Positions 37,419 to 44,665 of a DNA stretch of 64,000 nucleotides are shown here, piece by piece; position 1 is the stretch's first letter; each line of letters opens with the position of its first letter. The position numbers were made by a program, and so were the translations under genes. The stretch is taken from the NCBI RefSeq assembly GCF_011046895.1, contig NZ_CP049250.1, positions 2,268,501-2,332,500 on the forward strand. The letters run 5' to 3'. Source of the stretch: Rhizobium rhizoryzae (lineage in GTDB: Bacteria > Pseudomonadota > Alphaproteobacteria > Rhizobiales > Rhizobiaceae). The notes below the pieces were generated by a model, which had not been told where the DNA came from, made no database searches, and saw only the letters and a list, made by a program, of their open reading frames with translations.

Positions 37419-38645
37419 GTGCTCGATTGGGATCATATTTTTGCGACACGCTCCACGCGTATGCGCGCTTCTGAAATCCGTGAACTGCTCAAGCTTCTCG
37501 AGCGACCGGACATCATCTCGTTCGCCGGGGGCATTCCCGATCCGGCGTTATTCCCCGATGCAGCCTTCAAGGATGCTTATGCCGAAATCTTCTCCAGCGC
37601 GCAGGTGAATGCAGCGCTTCAGTACTCGGTCAGTGAAGGCTATAAGCCGCTGCGGGAATGGCTTGTCGGCCAGATGAAGAAGATCGGCATCGAATGCACG
37701 GTCGACAACGTTTTCATCACCTCCGGTTCGCAGCAGGCGCTCGATTATCTTGGCAAGCTCTTTCTGTCACCGAAGGATACAGCTCTCGTCACCTGGCCGA
37801 CCTATCTGGGTGCCTTGCAGGCGTTCAACGCCTATGAGCCGCATTACGATCAGTTGAACCCGAATGGCAACCGCACGCCCGATACCTATCGCGAACAGGC
37901 TGCCAAGAACGGGGGCGCGGTCAAGTTTGCCTACCTCTCGGCGGATTTTGCAAATCCCACCGGCGAAACTGTCGACCGCCAGGGACGTGAGAAGGTTCTG
38001 GATCTGGCGGACGAACTGGATATTGCCGTGATTGAGGACGGTGCCTACCAGTCGCTGCGTTACAATGGTGAGCCGGTTTCTCCGCTGCTGGCCATCGAGA
38101 TCGCGCGCAAGGGAAGTATTGAAAACACACGGACAATCTATTCCGGCAGCTTTTCCAAGACCTTGGCTCCAGGCCTTCGCGTCGGTTTCGTTGTGGCGAA
38201 CATGAGCGTTATCCGCAAGCTCGTCCTGATGAAGCAGGCTGCCGATCTCCATTCGTCGACGATCAATCAGATTGCGATTGCGACTGTTGCGGAACGCATC
38301 TTCGACGATCAGGTCGCGAAGATCGGCGCGGCTTACAGTGCGCGCCGCGATGCCATGCTGGCCGCGCTGGAGAAGTATATGCCTGCGGGCACAAGCTGGA
38401 CCAAACCCGAGGGCGGAATGTTCATCTGGGTAACCCTTCCCAAGGGCCTCGATGGTGCTCAGCTGCTGGCGCGGTCGATCGAAACCGAAAAGGTGGCCTT
38501 CGTTCCGGGACAGGCGTTCTTTGCGGATCGTTCTGGCGAAAACACGCTGCGCCTGTCCTTCTCATGCGCCAATGAGCAGATGATCGAGGAAGGTATCCAG
38601 CGTTTGGGTCGCCTGATCCGGAGTGCGGAAGTCAAGGCGGCTTGA
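37419..38645 (+). CDS. PLP-dependent aminotransferase (class I/II, 2-aminoadipate aminotransferase-like)
   Basis: A 408-residue fold type I aminotransferase of the LysN/KAT II-related group. ISFAGGIPDPALFPDAAF opens the domain, ITSGSQQALDYLGKLF binds PLP phosphate, and the PLP lysine lies in SGSFSKTLAPGLRVGF. DFANPTGETVDRQGRE and VIEDGAYQSLRY are normal active-site stretches. Enzymes of this subgroup accept aromatic, branched-chain or aminoadipate donors; the substrate cannot be set. A terminator follows directly. Confidence 0.92.
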   Translation: MLDWDHIFATRSTRMRASEIRELLKLLERPDIISFAGGIPDPALFPDAAFKDAYAEIFSSAQVNAALQYSVSEGYKPLREWLVGQMKKIGIECTVDNVFITSGSQQALDYLGKLFLSPKDTALVTWPTYLGALQAFNAYEPHYDQLNPNGNRTPDTYREQAAKNGGAVKFAYLSADFANPTGETVDRQGREKVLDLADELDIAVIEDGAYQSLRYNGEPVSPLLAIEIARKGSIENTRTIYSGSFSKTLAPGLRVGFVVANMSVIRKLVLMKQAADLHSSTINQIAIATVAERIFDDQVAKIGAAYSARRDAMLAALEKYMPAGTSWTKPEGGMFIWVTLPKGLDGAQLLARSIETEKVAFVPGQAFFADRSGENTLRLSFSCANEQMIEEGIQRLGRLIRSAEVKAA

Positions 38646-38669
38646 CCGTTACCGGATGATTGCTTTTAA

Positions 38670-38701
38670 CGGCCTCGCGAGTGATTGCGGGGCCGCTTTT
38701 T
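38670..38701 (+). terminator. Rho-independent terminator after the aminotransferase
   Basis: CGGCCTCGC pairs with GCGGGGCCG, then CTTTTT. It lies 24 bases after the stop. Confidence 0.85.
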
Positions 38702-38720
38702 ATGCTGCTATCTCTTGCGG

Positions 38721-39464
38721 ATGACTGATTCAAATCCGAGCTCGATCGATTTCCCTTCGCCGCCTCTCCAGGCTTTCCCGATTTCAGCGGTCGATGTAAT
38801 CGTGGAAGAGGGGCCGCATTCTCTTTGGGAGGCACACCGCGCCGATATAGAGGCGCAGTGGGCGTTGGAGAAGCAAGCCAATCACCACTTGTTCGACGGT
38901 CCCATCCTGCTGCAGGAGACCATCACCCAGCGGGATGACCGGCTTCTGACGACAGCCAGGATGACGCGCTTCTCGACGCTGCTCTGGTGGCGTCGCCAGC
39001 AAGACCGCGCAAAGATCCGGTTGCTGTTCGGCGCGGCAATTCCTGTATCCACAGATGGCTCCGCGATCCTCATCCGCATGGCGGCGCACACGGCGAATGC
39101 CGGGCGCATCTGTTTCGCTGCCGGATCGCTTGATCCCTCGGATGTTGTTGATGGGTATTGCGACGTCATGGGCAGCATGAACCGCGAGCTTAGGGAAGAA
39201 ACGGGCCTTGATGTATCGAAGGCGAGGGGTCTAGGTCAATTGTCTGCAGCCTATTCGAACGGGCGTTGCATCGTCTTCAGGGCGGTTTACTTGCCCTGGA
39301 GCGATGCAGAGATCCTGGATCGTGTGACTGTTCATATGAATAACGAAACCTTGTCCGAGATTGATGCGGTCTATGCCGTCAAATCGGACTCCTGGTCTTC
39401 GCTTGCCAATTCCATGGACGATCTCACGCGTGTCGCGGTTCAATCTGTTTTCTCTGGAAGATAA
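38721..39464 (+). CDS. Nudix hydrolase family protein
   Basis: A 247-residue protein with a central Nudix-like domain. The core of the Nudix box is present (NRELREETGL) but the upstream half (normally G, five residues, E) is changed to a longer DPSDVVDGYCDVMGS stretch. It starts with MTDSNPSSIDFP; ATG at 38721 is used although no strong ribosome site precedes it. Relatives hydrolyse NDP-X compounds; with the altered box the activity is uncertain. Confidence 0.8.
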   Translation: MTDSNPSSIDFPSPPLQAFPISAVDVIVEEGPHSLWEAHRADIEAQWALEKQANHHLFDGPILLQETITQRDDRLLTTARMTRFSTLLWWRRQQDRAKIRLLFGAAIPVSTDGSAILIRMAAHTANAGRICFAAGSLDPSDVVDGYCDVMGSMNRELREETGLDVSKARGLGQLSAAYSNGRCIVFRAVYLPWSDAEILDRVTVHMNNETLSEIDAVYAVKSDSWSSLANSMDDLTRVAVQSVFSGR

Positions 39465-39560
39465 CGTTCACGGGTTGAACACAGCGGAGGTTTCGGACAG
39501 TTTGTCGACCAACTTGCAGCGAGCAGCCCGTTGGGTTTGCGGATGTCAGGAGGCTTCATC

Positions 39561-40478
39561 TTGGTTTTGCGTTACGTAGTGTACGATGTCTTCACCGACC
39601 AGCGTCTTGCTGGAAATCCTCTGGCGGTCGTTTTCGGGGGCGATGATTGGTCGACCGAAAAGATGCAGGCGGTTGCGGGTGAAATGAACCTGTCGGAGAC
39701 GGTATTCGTTCACAAGGCAGACAATCCCGCCCATGCTGCAAAGCTGAGAATCTTCACTCCAGGGCGTGAGTTGCCTTTCGCTGGACATCCGACAGTGGGT
39801 ACTGCCATTGCGCTGACTGAGATGAACCGCTCTGATTCTGCACCCACGCTCGATACGGTGTTCATGCTGGAAGAGGCGGTCGGACCGGTTCGTTGCGCCG
39901 TCAGCCTTTCCGAAGGCCAGGCAGGATTTGCTGAGTTCGACCTTCCGAGAAAGCCCGCGCCGATCGACCTCAATCTTGATCGCCAGGGATTGGCGGACGC
40001 GCTTGGCCTGAAGCTATCCGATCTGGGTTTCGAGAATCATGTTCCGTCGGTCTGGAGTGCAGGCGTTCCCTTCCTCATGATGCCCGTCCATAATCTCGCT
40101 GCGGTTCAGTCGCTGGAATTCGATGCGGGTCTTTGGGAGCGCGCGGCCCCCTTTGTGGAAGGGCGCTTGACCTCTGCCTACGTCTATTGCCGGGCTGGCG
40201 TACACCATGCTGCCAAATTCCACGCACGTATGTTTTCCCCAGACATGGGAATTCCCGAAGATCCTGCGACAGGCGGTGCTGTCGCTGCCATGGCCGGCGC
40301 GATCCACCATTTCGATGCATTGCCCGATGGGAACCATCCGATCCTGATCGAGCAGGGCGTCGAGATGGGCCGACCTTCCTATATTCACCTGCACATTGAC
40401 ATCAAGGATGCCGAGATATTCCGGGCCAGGATCGGCGGACAAGCGGTCAGGATCGCTTCGGGTGAACTGTTCCTGTAG
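39561..40478 (+). CDS. PhzF family epimerase/isomerase-like protein
   Basis: A 305-residue protein of the PhzF fold (diaminopimelate epimerase-like). It begins RYVVYDVFTDQRLAGNPLAVVFGGDD, with NLSETVFVHKAD supplying the catalytic Glu and RIFTPGRELPFAGHPTVGTAIAL the second lobe; the C-terminal half has ARMFSPDMGIPEDPATGGAVAA. AGGAGG lies seven bases before TTG 39561; an upstream ATG at 39543 overlaps that site. No phenazine genes are present, so it is a generic PhzF-like enzyme of unknown substrate. Confidence 0.9.
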   Translation: MVLRYVVYDVFTDQRLAGNPLAVVFGGDDWSTEKMQAVAGEMNLSETVFVHKADNPAHAAKLRIFTPGRELPFAGHPTVGTAIALTEMNRSDSAPTLDTVFMLEEAVGPVRCAVSLSEGQAGFAEFDLPRKPAPIDLNLDRQGLADALGLKLSDLGFENHVPSVWSAGVPFLMMPVHNLAAVQSLEFDAGLWERAAPFVEGRLTSAYVYCRAGVHHAAKFHARMFSPDMGIPEDPATGGAVAAMAGAIHHFDALPDGNHPILIEQGVEMGRPSYIHLHIDIKDAEIFRARIGGQAVRIASGELFL

Positions 40479-40579
40479 CGCGGTTTCAACGGCGCGTTGC
40501 CAAAATCGGATAAGGCCTAAGTTTTTTCGGAACCTAATCTAGCGAAGACCGTTGTGGCGGACCGAGCGGGAGAAGGTTA

Positions 40580-40687
40580 ATGAAAAGTACAGCCACAGGT
40601 CCAATGCGCAGCGCGTCCGCCCGCTCTCGTGCTGTTTTCAGCCACGCATACCTGTCGGAGTACGTGCAAGGGCGATCTCGTCGATGA
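40580..40687 (+). CDS. Possible small protein (35 residues)
   Basis: A short frame with a very good ribosome site (GGAG seven bases before ATG) in the 375-base gap after the PhzF gene. The peptide is Ser/Arg/Ala-rich and basic (ends VQGRSRR). A hairpin with a short T-rich tail (40728-40748) lies 40 bases later. There is no family match from memory; it may be a chance frame. Confidence 0.3.
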   Translation: MKSTATGPMRSASARSRAVFSHAYLSEYVQGRSRR

Positions 40688-40727
40688 TTTCGATCATTTA
40701 GCCAGTTTTGCGTCACGAGTCGTCGTG

Positions 40728-40748
40728 CCCGCATTTCGCTGCGGGTTT
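40728..40748 (+). terminator. Possible terminator hairpin
   Basis: CCCGCA-TTTCGC-TGCGGG followed by TTTGT. Weak T-run. Confidence 0.4.
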
Positions 40749-40854
40749 GTTCGCCAAAGGCGATCCATATCAAAGATCACTGAACAGGAATGTTGTAGGC
40801 GAGCCCGTGCGTGCCGCCACAGTGGTCTTATCACATGCAGTGCAGGAGAAGTTA

Positions 40855-41073
40855 ATGATCAGGAGTGAAACGAGGCGGAATCAGGAGCCTTTGAACTCGG
40901 AGGATCTGGCGAAGTGCCAGCAGGTTTTCGAGCGTTTGAAAGCCGAGATTTGCCCGCTCGATGATCAGGAGGAGACCAATCGTCTCGCAGCAATCACCAT
41001 CGAGCTTTATCGGCAGGGTGTTCGCAGTGAAGACCAGCTTCGTGAAATGGTGGCCGCAGCGCGCGGCCACTGA
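40855..41073 (+). CDS. Hypothetical protein, 72 residues
   Basis: A small acidic, helical protein (SEDLAKCQQVFERLKAEICPLDDQEETNRLAAITIELYRQG). AGGAG stands six bases before the ATG, and codon use looks like neighbouring genes. No domain is recognised; the helix-rich pattern with two cysteines is all that can be said. The frame is open to 40708, but the longer version has no ribosome site. Confidence 0.6.
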   Translation: MIRSETRRNQEPLNSEDLAKCQQVFERLKAEICPLDDQEETNRLAAITIELYRQGVRSEDQLREMVAAARGH

Positions 41074-41267
41074 GGCGCCGGTGTCAAATGTTGGCTCGCT
41101 GTACCAGCAGCGGGCTATTTTTTTGTCTTGAAAATTTTGCCGATACGACCACGCGGAGGTGACTCTGCATCGTGACAGAGTAGACCCTGCCACCATCCCA
41201 GACTATTCCTGACCTTTAAAACTGGAAACGAAGATGACTCTTCGTTTCAGAAGATTGAGGAGCAGGC

Positions 41268-41633
41268 ATGCCATCTATTCCGGGTGCAGAAGAGGTTATT
41301 TCGTCGCAACTCAATGCCTATAACCGCAAAGATATCGATGAGTTCATGCGCTGGTGGTCAGATGACTGCCACTATCTTGCGTTTCCGAATGACACTTTGT
41401 GCGTGGGGCAAGCAGACATCCGCAAGCGGCACATCGAGCGCTTCCTGGAGCCGGACCTGCACGGTGAACTCCTGTCGCGCATGGTGATGGGGAATACTGT
41501 CGTCGACCATGAATTGGTGACCCGCAATTTCCCCGAGGGCAAGGGTCAGGTCGAGGTCATCTGCATCTACGAAGTTCAGGACGGCAAGATTGCCAAAGCC
41601 TGGTTCAAGATGGGTGAGCGTAGACTGGTCTGA
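41268..41633 (+). CDS. NTF2-like (SnoaL/steroid isomerase fold) protein
   Basis: A 121-residue protein with the NTF2-like cone fold: VISSQLNAYNRKDIDEFMRWWSDDCHYLAFPND at the N-terminus, then a C-terminal sheet VEVICIYEVQDGKIAKAWFKMGERR. Members are often ketosteroid isomerase-like or ligand-binding. GGAG occurs before the ATG. It lies 118 bases upstream of the nitronate monooxygenase-like gene, in the same direction; a link is possible but not shown. Confidence 0.82.
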   Translation: MPSIPGAEEVISSQLNAYNRKDIDEFMRWWSDDCHYLAFPNDTLCVGQADIRKRHIERFLEPDLHGELLSRMVMGNTVVDHELVTRNFPEGKGQVEVICIYEVQDGKIAKAWFKMGERRLV

Positions 41634-41751
41634 TCAGCCTTTGCAGTTCGCAATGTGCCCGCGAAGACAGGCAGCGTCGCCTCCCTATTGCCGTTTACGT
41701 AAACTGCGGTTTATAACATGCGCATCGAAAAAATCGATCTTGGGAGGACCG

Positions 41752-42696
41752 ATGCCAATTCCTGCGCAACTTCGCGACCTACGTTTGCCCGCCGTCGCCG
41801 CACCCATGTTTCTGGCTTCGGGTCCCGATCTTGTTGTTGAAACCTGCAAGGCCGGACTGCTGGGAACGTTTCCCGCGCTGAACCAGCGCACGACCGAAGG
41901 GTTCGTCGCCTGGCTTGACGAGATCCGGACCAGACTTGCTGATGCGCCGCATGCGGCTCCGTTTGGTGTCAACCTCATTGTCCATCGCTCAAATCCGCGG
42001 ATCGAAGCCGATCTGCGCGCTGTGGTGGAGCACAAAGTTCCCGTGGTCATCACATCGCTCGGCGCGGTGCCGGATGTCGTCAATGCCGTCCACTCCTATG
42101 GCGGGCTTGTGTTTCATGACGTGATCAATCGCAGGCATGCGGAAAAAGCTGCGGAAGCCGGTGTCGATGGCATTATCGCTGTCTGTGCAGGGGCGGGCGG
42201 GCACGCGGGCACGATGAGCCCATTCGCATTGATCCCCGAGATCCGCTCGTTCTTTTCCGGCACCATCCTGCTTTCTGGCGCCATGAGCACCGGTGCGCAG
42301 ATTGCTGCTGCTCGCCTGATGGGTGCAGATCTCGCTTACCTCGGGACGCGCTTCCTGGTGACCAAAGAATCGATGGTCAGCGACGACCAGAAGGTCATGA
42401 CCCGGAATGCCGCAGCTGGCGATATCATCTACACGGATGCAATTTCCGGCGTGAACGCCAATTTCCTGCGCCAGAGCATAGTTGCAGCTGGTCTCGATCC
42501 AAGCAATCTCGTGTCGCATGGCCCCATGGACATGGCAAACGAAGCCAAGGCCTGGAAAAATGTCTGGTCTGCGGGGCAGGGTGTTGCCTCAATCGATGAT
42601 ATTCCATCCGTGTCCGAACTGTGCAGCCGTCTGATTTCCGAATACGAGGCATCAATGGCCAGCGCTTGTGAGGATCCGTTTTTGCGGCGGAGATAG
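41752..42696 (+). CDS. Nitronate monooxygenase / 2-nitropropane dioxygenase-like FMN protein
   Basis: A 314-residue FMN-binding TIM barrel. LPAVAAPMFLASGPDLVVETCKAGLLGTFPALN is the NMO N-terminal signature, HKVPVVITSLGAVPDVV and IIAVCAGAGGHAG hold FMN-binding positions, and LLSGAMSTGAQIAAARLMGADLAYLGTRFL is the conserved phosphate-binding end. It oxidises alkyl nitronates or related propionate-3-nitronate. GGGAGG lies seven bases before ATG 41752; the longer frame from 41590 is not supported. Confidence 0.9.
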   Translation: MPIPAQLRDLRLPAVAAPMFLASGPDLVVETCKAGLLGTFPALNQRTTEGFVAWLDEIRTRLADAPHAAPFGVNLIVHRSNPRIEADLRAVVEHKVPVVITSLGAVPDVVNAVHSYGGLVFHDVINRRHAEKAAEAGVDGIIAVCAGAGGHAGTMSPFALIPEIRSFFSGTILLSGAMSTGAQIAAARLMGADLAYLGTRFLVTKESMVSDDQKVMTRNAAAGDIIYTDAISGVNANFLRQSIVAAGLDPSNLVSHGPMDMANEAKAWKNVWSAGQGVASIDDIPSVSELCSRLISEYEASMASACEDPFLRRR

Positions 42697-42881
42697 ACTT
42701 TTTAAACAAAAGGCCATCGCCACGCGCTCACTGAAGCGCAACCTGGCAAAGCACGCAAAGGTGAACGTGTCTGCCGTTGTTTTGCCGTCGTGATCGAACC
42801 AGATCAGTAGCAGGCAAACGCATTTGCGCTGCCTGCCGGGGGCCGTTCAGGGTGCCCCGACTTCGAAAGGAGTAACGGATC

Positions 42882-43109
42882 ATGAAGAAGATTATCGCTG
42901 CCGGTTTCGCGTTCGTCATCGGTGTCAGCACGCTGGCCTTTGCCGCCGATCTCAGCCATGCGAGCGAAGGTCGCCTCAGCATCAATATGGTTGGTACAAC
43001 GGTTGCGCAAACGGTCCGCGAAGGCGGGGAGAAATATGCCGAGACTTTTGTCGTTCAGCCGGACCACACGCTGAAGCTGGTCGATCGAACGGAAATTGCC
43101 GGTCAATAA
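42882..43109 (+). CDS. Small exported protein, 75 residues
   Basis: A clear signal peptide (MKKIIAAGFAFVIGVSTLAFAA, cleavage after AFA) and a mature part of about 53 residues with VGTTVAQTVREGGEKYAETFVV. AAAGGAG lies before ATG. No family is recognised; the short size and signal suggest a periplasmic or surface protein of unknown role. Confidence 0.65.
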   Translation: MKKIIAAGFAFVIGVSTLAFAADLSHASEGRLSINMVGTTVAQTVREGGEKYAETFVVQPDHTLKLVDRTEIAGQ

Positions 43110-43163
43110 TGTCCGAAGGCGGTGAGGGTCCCTCATCGCCTCTCAAGCCCATCAACCGGGCAG

Positions 43164-43195
43164 CAAAAAGCCCCCAGAGCGTGTGCCAGGGGGCC
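43164..43195 (-). terminator. Terminator of the first DUF1127 gene
   Basis: On the minus strand GCCCCC and GGGGGC arms around about 15 bases, followed by TTTTT. It ends transcription of the gene at 43252-43395. Confidence 0.8.
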
Positions 43196-43251
43196 ATGCA
43201 TCATCAGCAATATCAAGCTCCAACGGCATCATGCCGAAGGGCGTATTCCAA

Positions 43252-43395
43252 TTAACGGAACGAGCGCGAAGCGACGTTGCGGATATCGTACCGTGTCAGA
43301 CCGATGTCAGAGAGAGCCTGAGAAGAAAGGCCGCTCAGTTCGTTCATTGTGCGGCGGTAGCTGATCCAGCTCTTTGCGAGGCGAATCGGGTTCAT
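43252..43395 (-). CDS. DUF1127 small protein 1
   Basis: A 47-residue protein: N-terminus MNPIRLAKSWISYRRTMNEL, C-terminus SDIGLTRYDIRNVASRSFR. The arginine-rich helix with LSDIGLTR is the DUF1127 signature (YjiS-like). AAGGA stands eight bases before the ATG. DUF1127 proteins are small RNA-binding-type proteins controlled by VtlR/LsrB regulators in alphaproteobacteria. It has its own terminator and a promoter holding the TGCAGTGC motif. Confidence 0.85.
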   Translation of the reverse strand: MNPIRLAKSWISYRRTMNELSGLSSQALSDIGLTRYDIRNVASRSFR

Positions 43396-43473
43396 TGTCG
43401 TGATCCTTAGCTTTGGTTTGGCCTGGCGCTGTTCGCCTTGGCTATGGATCTCTTATACATTCTCTCATTCGTA

Positions 43474-43523
43474 CATTGCAGTGCAAAAAGCAGGCGACTG
43501 CTATGCGTTTGTGCACTGCAATG
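43474..43523 (-). promoter_or_regulatory. Regulatory motif pair upstream of DUF1127 gene 1
   Basis: CATTGCAGTGCA (43474-43485) and its inverted copy TGCACTGCAATG (43512-43523), 12-base arms 26 bases apart. The first is followed by AAAAAG, matching the motif before the second DUF1127 gene and before the sRNA. Confidence 0.65.
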
Positions 43524-43587
43524 CTGAATTTTGCATCTACGCTGTTTTAATGAGCAGTGAAATGACGGACGGCGCTGCGCTCTGCCC

Positions 43588-43616
43588 ATAAAAAAAGCCC
43601 CCCTTCCGGGAGGCTA
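43588..43616 (-). terminator. Terminator of the second DUF1127 gene
   Basis: On the minus strand AGCCTCCC-GGAA-GGGGGGCT followed by six or seven T. A strong rho-independent terminator. Confidence 0.88.
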
Positions 43617-43666
43617 TTTGTAGCGTGGCTAATGCCAGAACGCTGTGGCCGGATCGGCCGGAAATC

Positions 43667-43813
43667 TTAGATACCAACAGCGTTGCGGGCAACGCGACGG
43701 ATGTCCGAGCGGCCAATGCCGAGGTCAGTCAGTTCGCGGTCCGACATGCGGCCGAGTTCGGTTACGGTCTGACGATACTTGCGCCAGTTGTTCAGCGAGC
43801 GTGCGATGTTCAT
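43667..43813 (-). CDS. DUF1127 small protein 2
   Basis: A 48-residue protein, MNIARSLNNWRKYRQTVTEL then GRMSDRELTDLGIGRSDIRR. The SDRELTDLGIGRSDIRRVAR block is the DUF1127 signature. ATG at 43813 is preceded by AAGGA; an in-frame start at 43858 would add 15 residues lacking the family pattern. It sits between its terminator and a promoter with the shared TGCAGTGC motif. The neighbouring DUF1127 gene is a paralogue. Confidence 0.9.
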   Translation of the reverse strand: MNIARSLNNWRKYRQTVTELGRMSDRELTDLGIGRSDIRRVARNAVGI

Positions 43814-43878
43814 GGTCTTATCCTTCGTGCTTGGGTGAGGCGGTTGATCGCCTCTCAATCGATTAAGTGCAGTATATG

Positions 43879-43892
43879 CTGCAGTGCGAATA
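43879..43892 (-). promoter_or_regulatory. Shared regulatory motif before DUF1127 gene 2
   Basis: CTGCAGTGCGAATA read on the plus strand, about 66 bases upstream of the start codon. Same core as before DUF1127 gene 1 and the sRNA. Confidence 0.6.
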
Positions 43893-44004
43893 AGAACAGC
43901 GCTCGCTCAGTATGTCACCTATGCGCAAAACGCATGTCTCCGACAAATTTGTTAGGATTTATGGCGAAAAGGTGGGCAAATTGCCTGAGCGGGTGCAGTT
44001 TGGA

Positions 44005-44163
44005 TGCTCTGAAACGCATAACGCCCGCCGGGGGAGGAGGACCGGCGGGCGTCATTGGGGTTGGCCGGCGAATGGGAGGAGGAGGTCGCCAGGCCATTTC
44101 GACGATCGCATGGGAGGAGGAGAAGCGATCAGTCGAAGCACTTGGGCTCAAGGCCCGTTGTTG
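44005..44163 (-). ncRNA. Probable trans-acting sRNA with three anti-Shine-Dalgarno hairpins (alpha-r14-like)
   Basis: Three consecutive hairpins are seen. Hairpin 3 (44137-44098) has a stem of 12-13 bases with one bulge, loop TTCTCCTCCTCCCAT. Hairpin 2 (44095-44063) has a GGCGA/TCGCC stem with GGCC/GGCC flanks, loop CCTCCTCCTCCCAT. Hairpin 1 (44052-44021) has a perfect 11-bp stem, loop TCCTCCTCCC, followed by TTATGCGTTT. Each loop exposes a CCUCCUCCC-type anti-SD sequence, like the alpha-r14 (Smr14/NfeR1) sRNAs of Sinorhizobium that block ribosome binding of transporter mRNAs. Exact ends are inferred from the candidate -10 at 44175-44170 and the last hairpin. Confidence 0.78.
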
Positions 44164-44169
44164 AACAAT

Positions 44170-44202
44170 CTTATACGCGGAGGCTGATGGATTGTGCAGT
44201 GC
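44170..44202 (-). promoter_or_regulatory. Candidate sRNA promoter with the shared regulatory motif
   Basis: On the minus strand, TATAAG at 44175-44170 is a good -10. In place of a consensus -35 the region holds GCACTGCA (plus-strand TGCAGTGC at 44195-44202, continuing GATATG). This is the same motif as before both DUF1127 genes, as expected for activator-dependent promoters. Confidence 0.55.
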
Positions 44203-44421
44203 GATATGCGTATAGAAGGCATGCCTCAGATGCATGGCAGAGTGAATTCCCGGGAATGCGGGCTTCCTGATACTCGAGGAGATGGAAACCGTCGAAATCT
44301 GGGGGTTTGGCGCGATCACCACGATCTCTGTCATTTTTCCTTTGCGTGGCAGAAAAACGGTTGTTATAGAGACGCGCGCTCCGGAAGGCCTCTGCGAGGA
44401 TTTTCGACGCGGTTTTGGGGC

Positions 44422-44506
<85 letters not shown>

Positions 44507-44665
44507 AAAAGATCGCGCAGTCTGTCGCCGGAAGCTCGTTGGCTTGCCGGCGCATGAGACCCCAGCGCAACGAGATTGCATAAAAGCCACGACCGGCGAG
44601 ACCGGCGTCGTGCTCATGAAACCACGGCAGTGTGAGCACCGCCGCATGAATATGAAGGTATGACA

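Noticed and set aside
39561..40478. PhzF gene as part of a phenazine cluster
   Set aside because: No phzA-G or chorismate genes are nearby; PhzF-like proteins are widespread with other roles.
43625..44164. A 179-codon plus-strand open frame across the DUF1127/sRNA region
   Set aside because: It runs opposite a clear DUF1127 gene and the sRNA hairpins; no ribosome site and no domain.
43900..44200. Plus-strand GGGAGGAGGA repeats as several ribosome-binding sites
   Set aside because: None is followed by a start codon of a plausible gene at the right distance; each sits in a hairpin loop, which fits an sRNA on the other strand.
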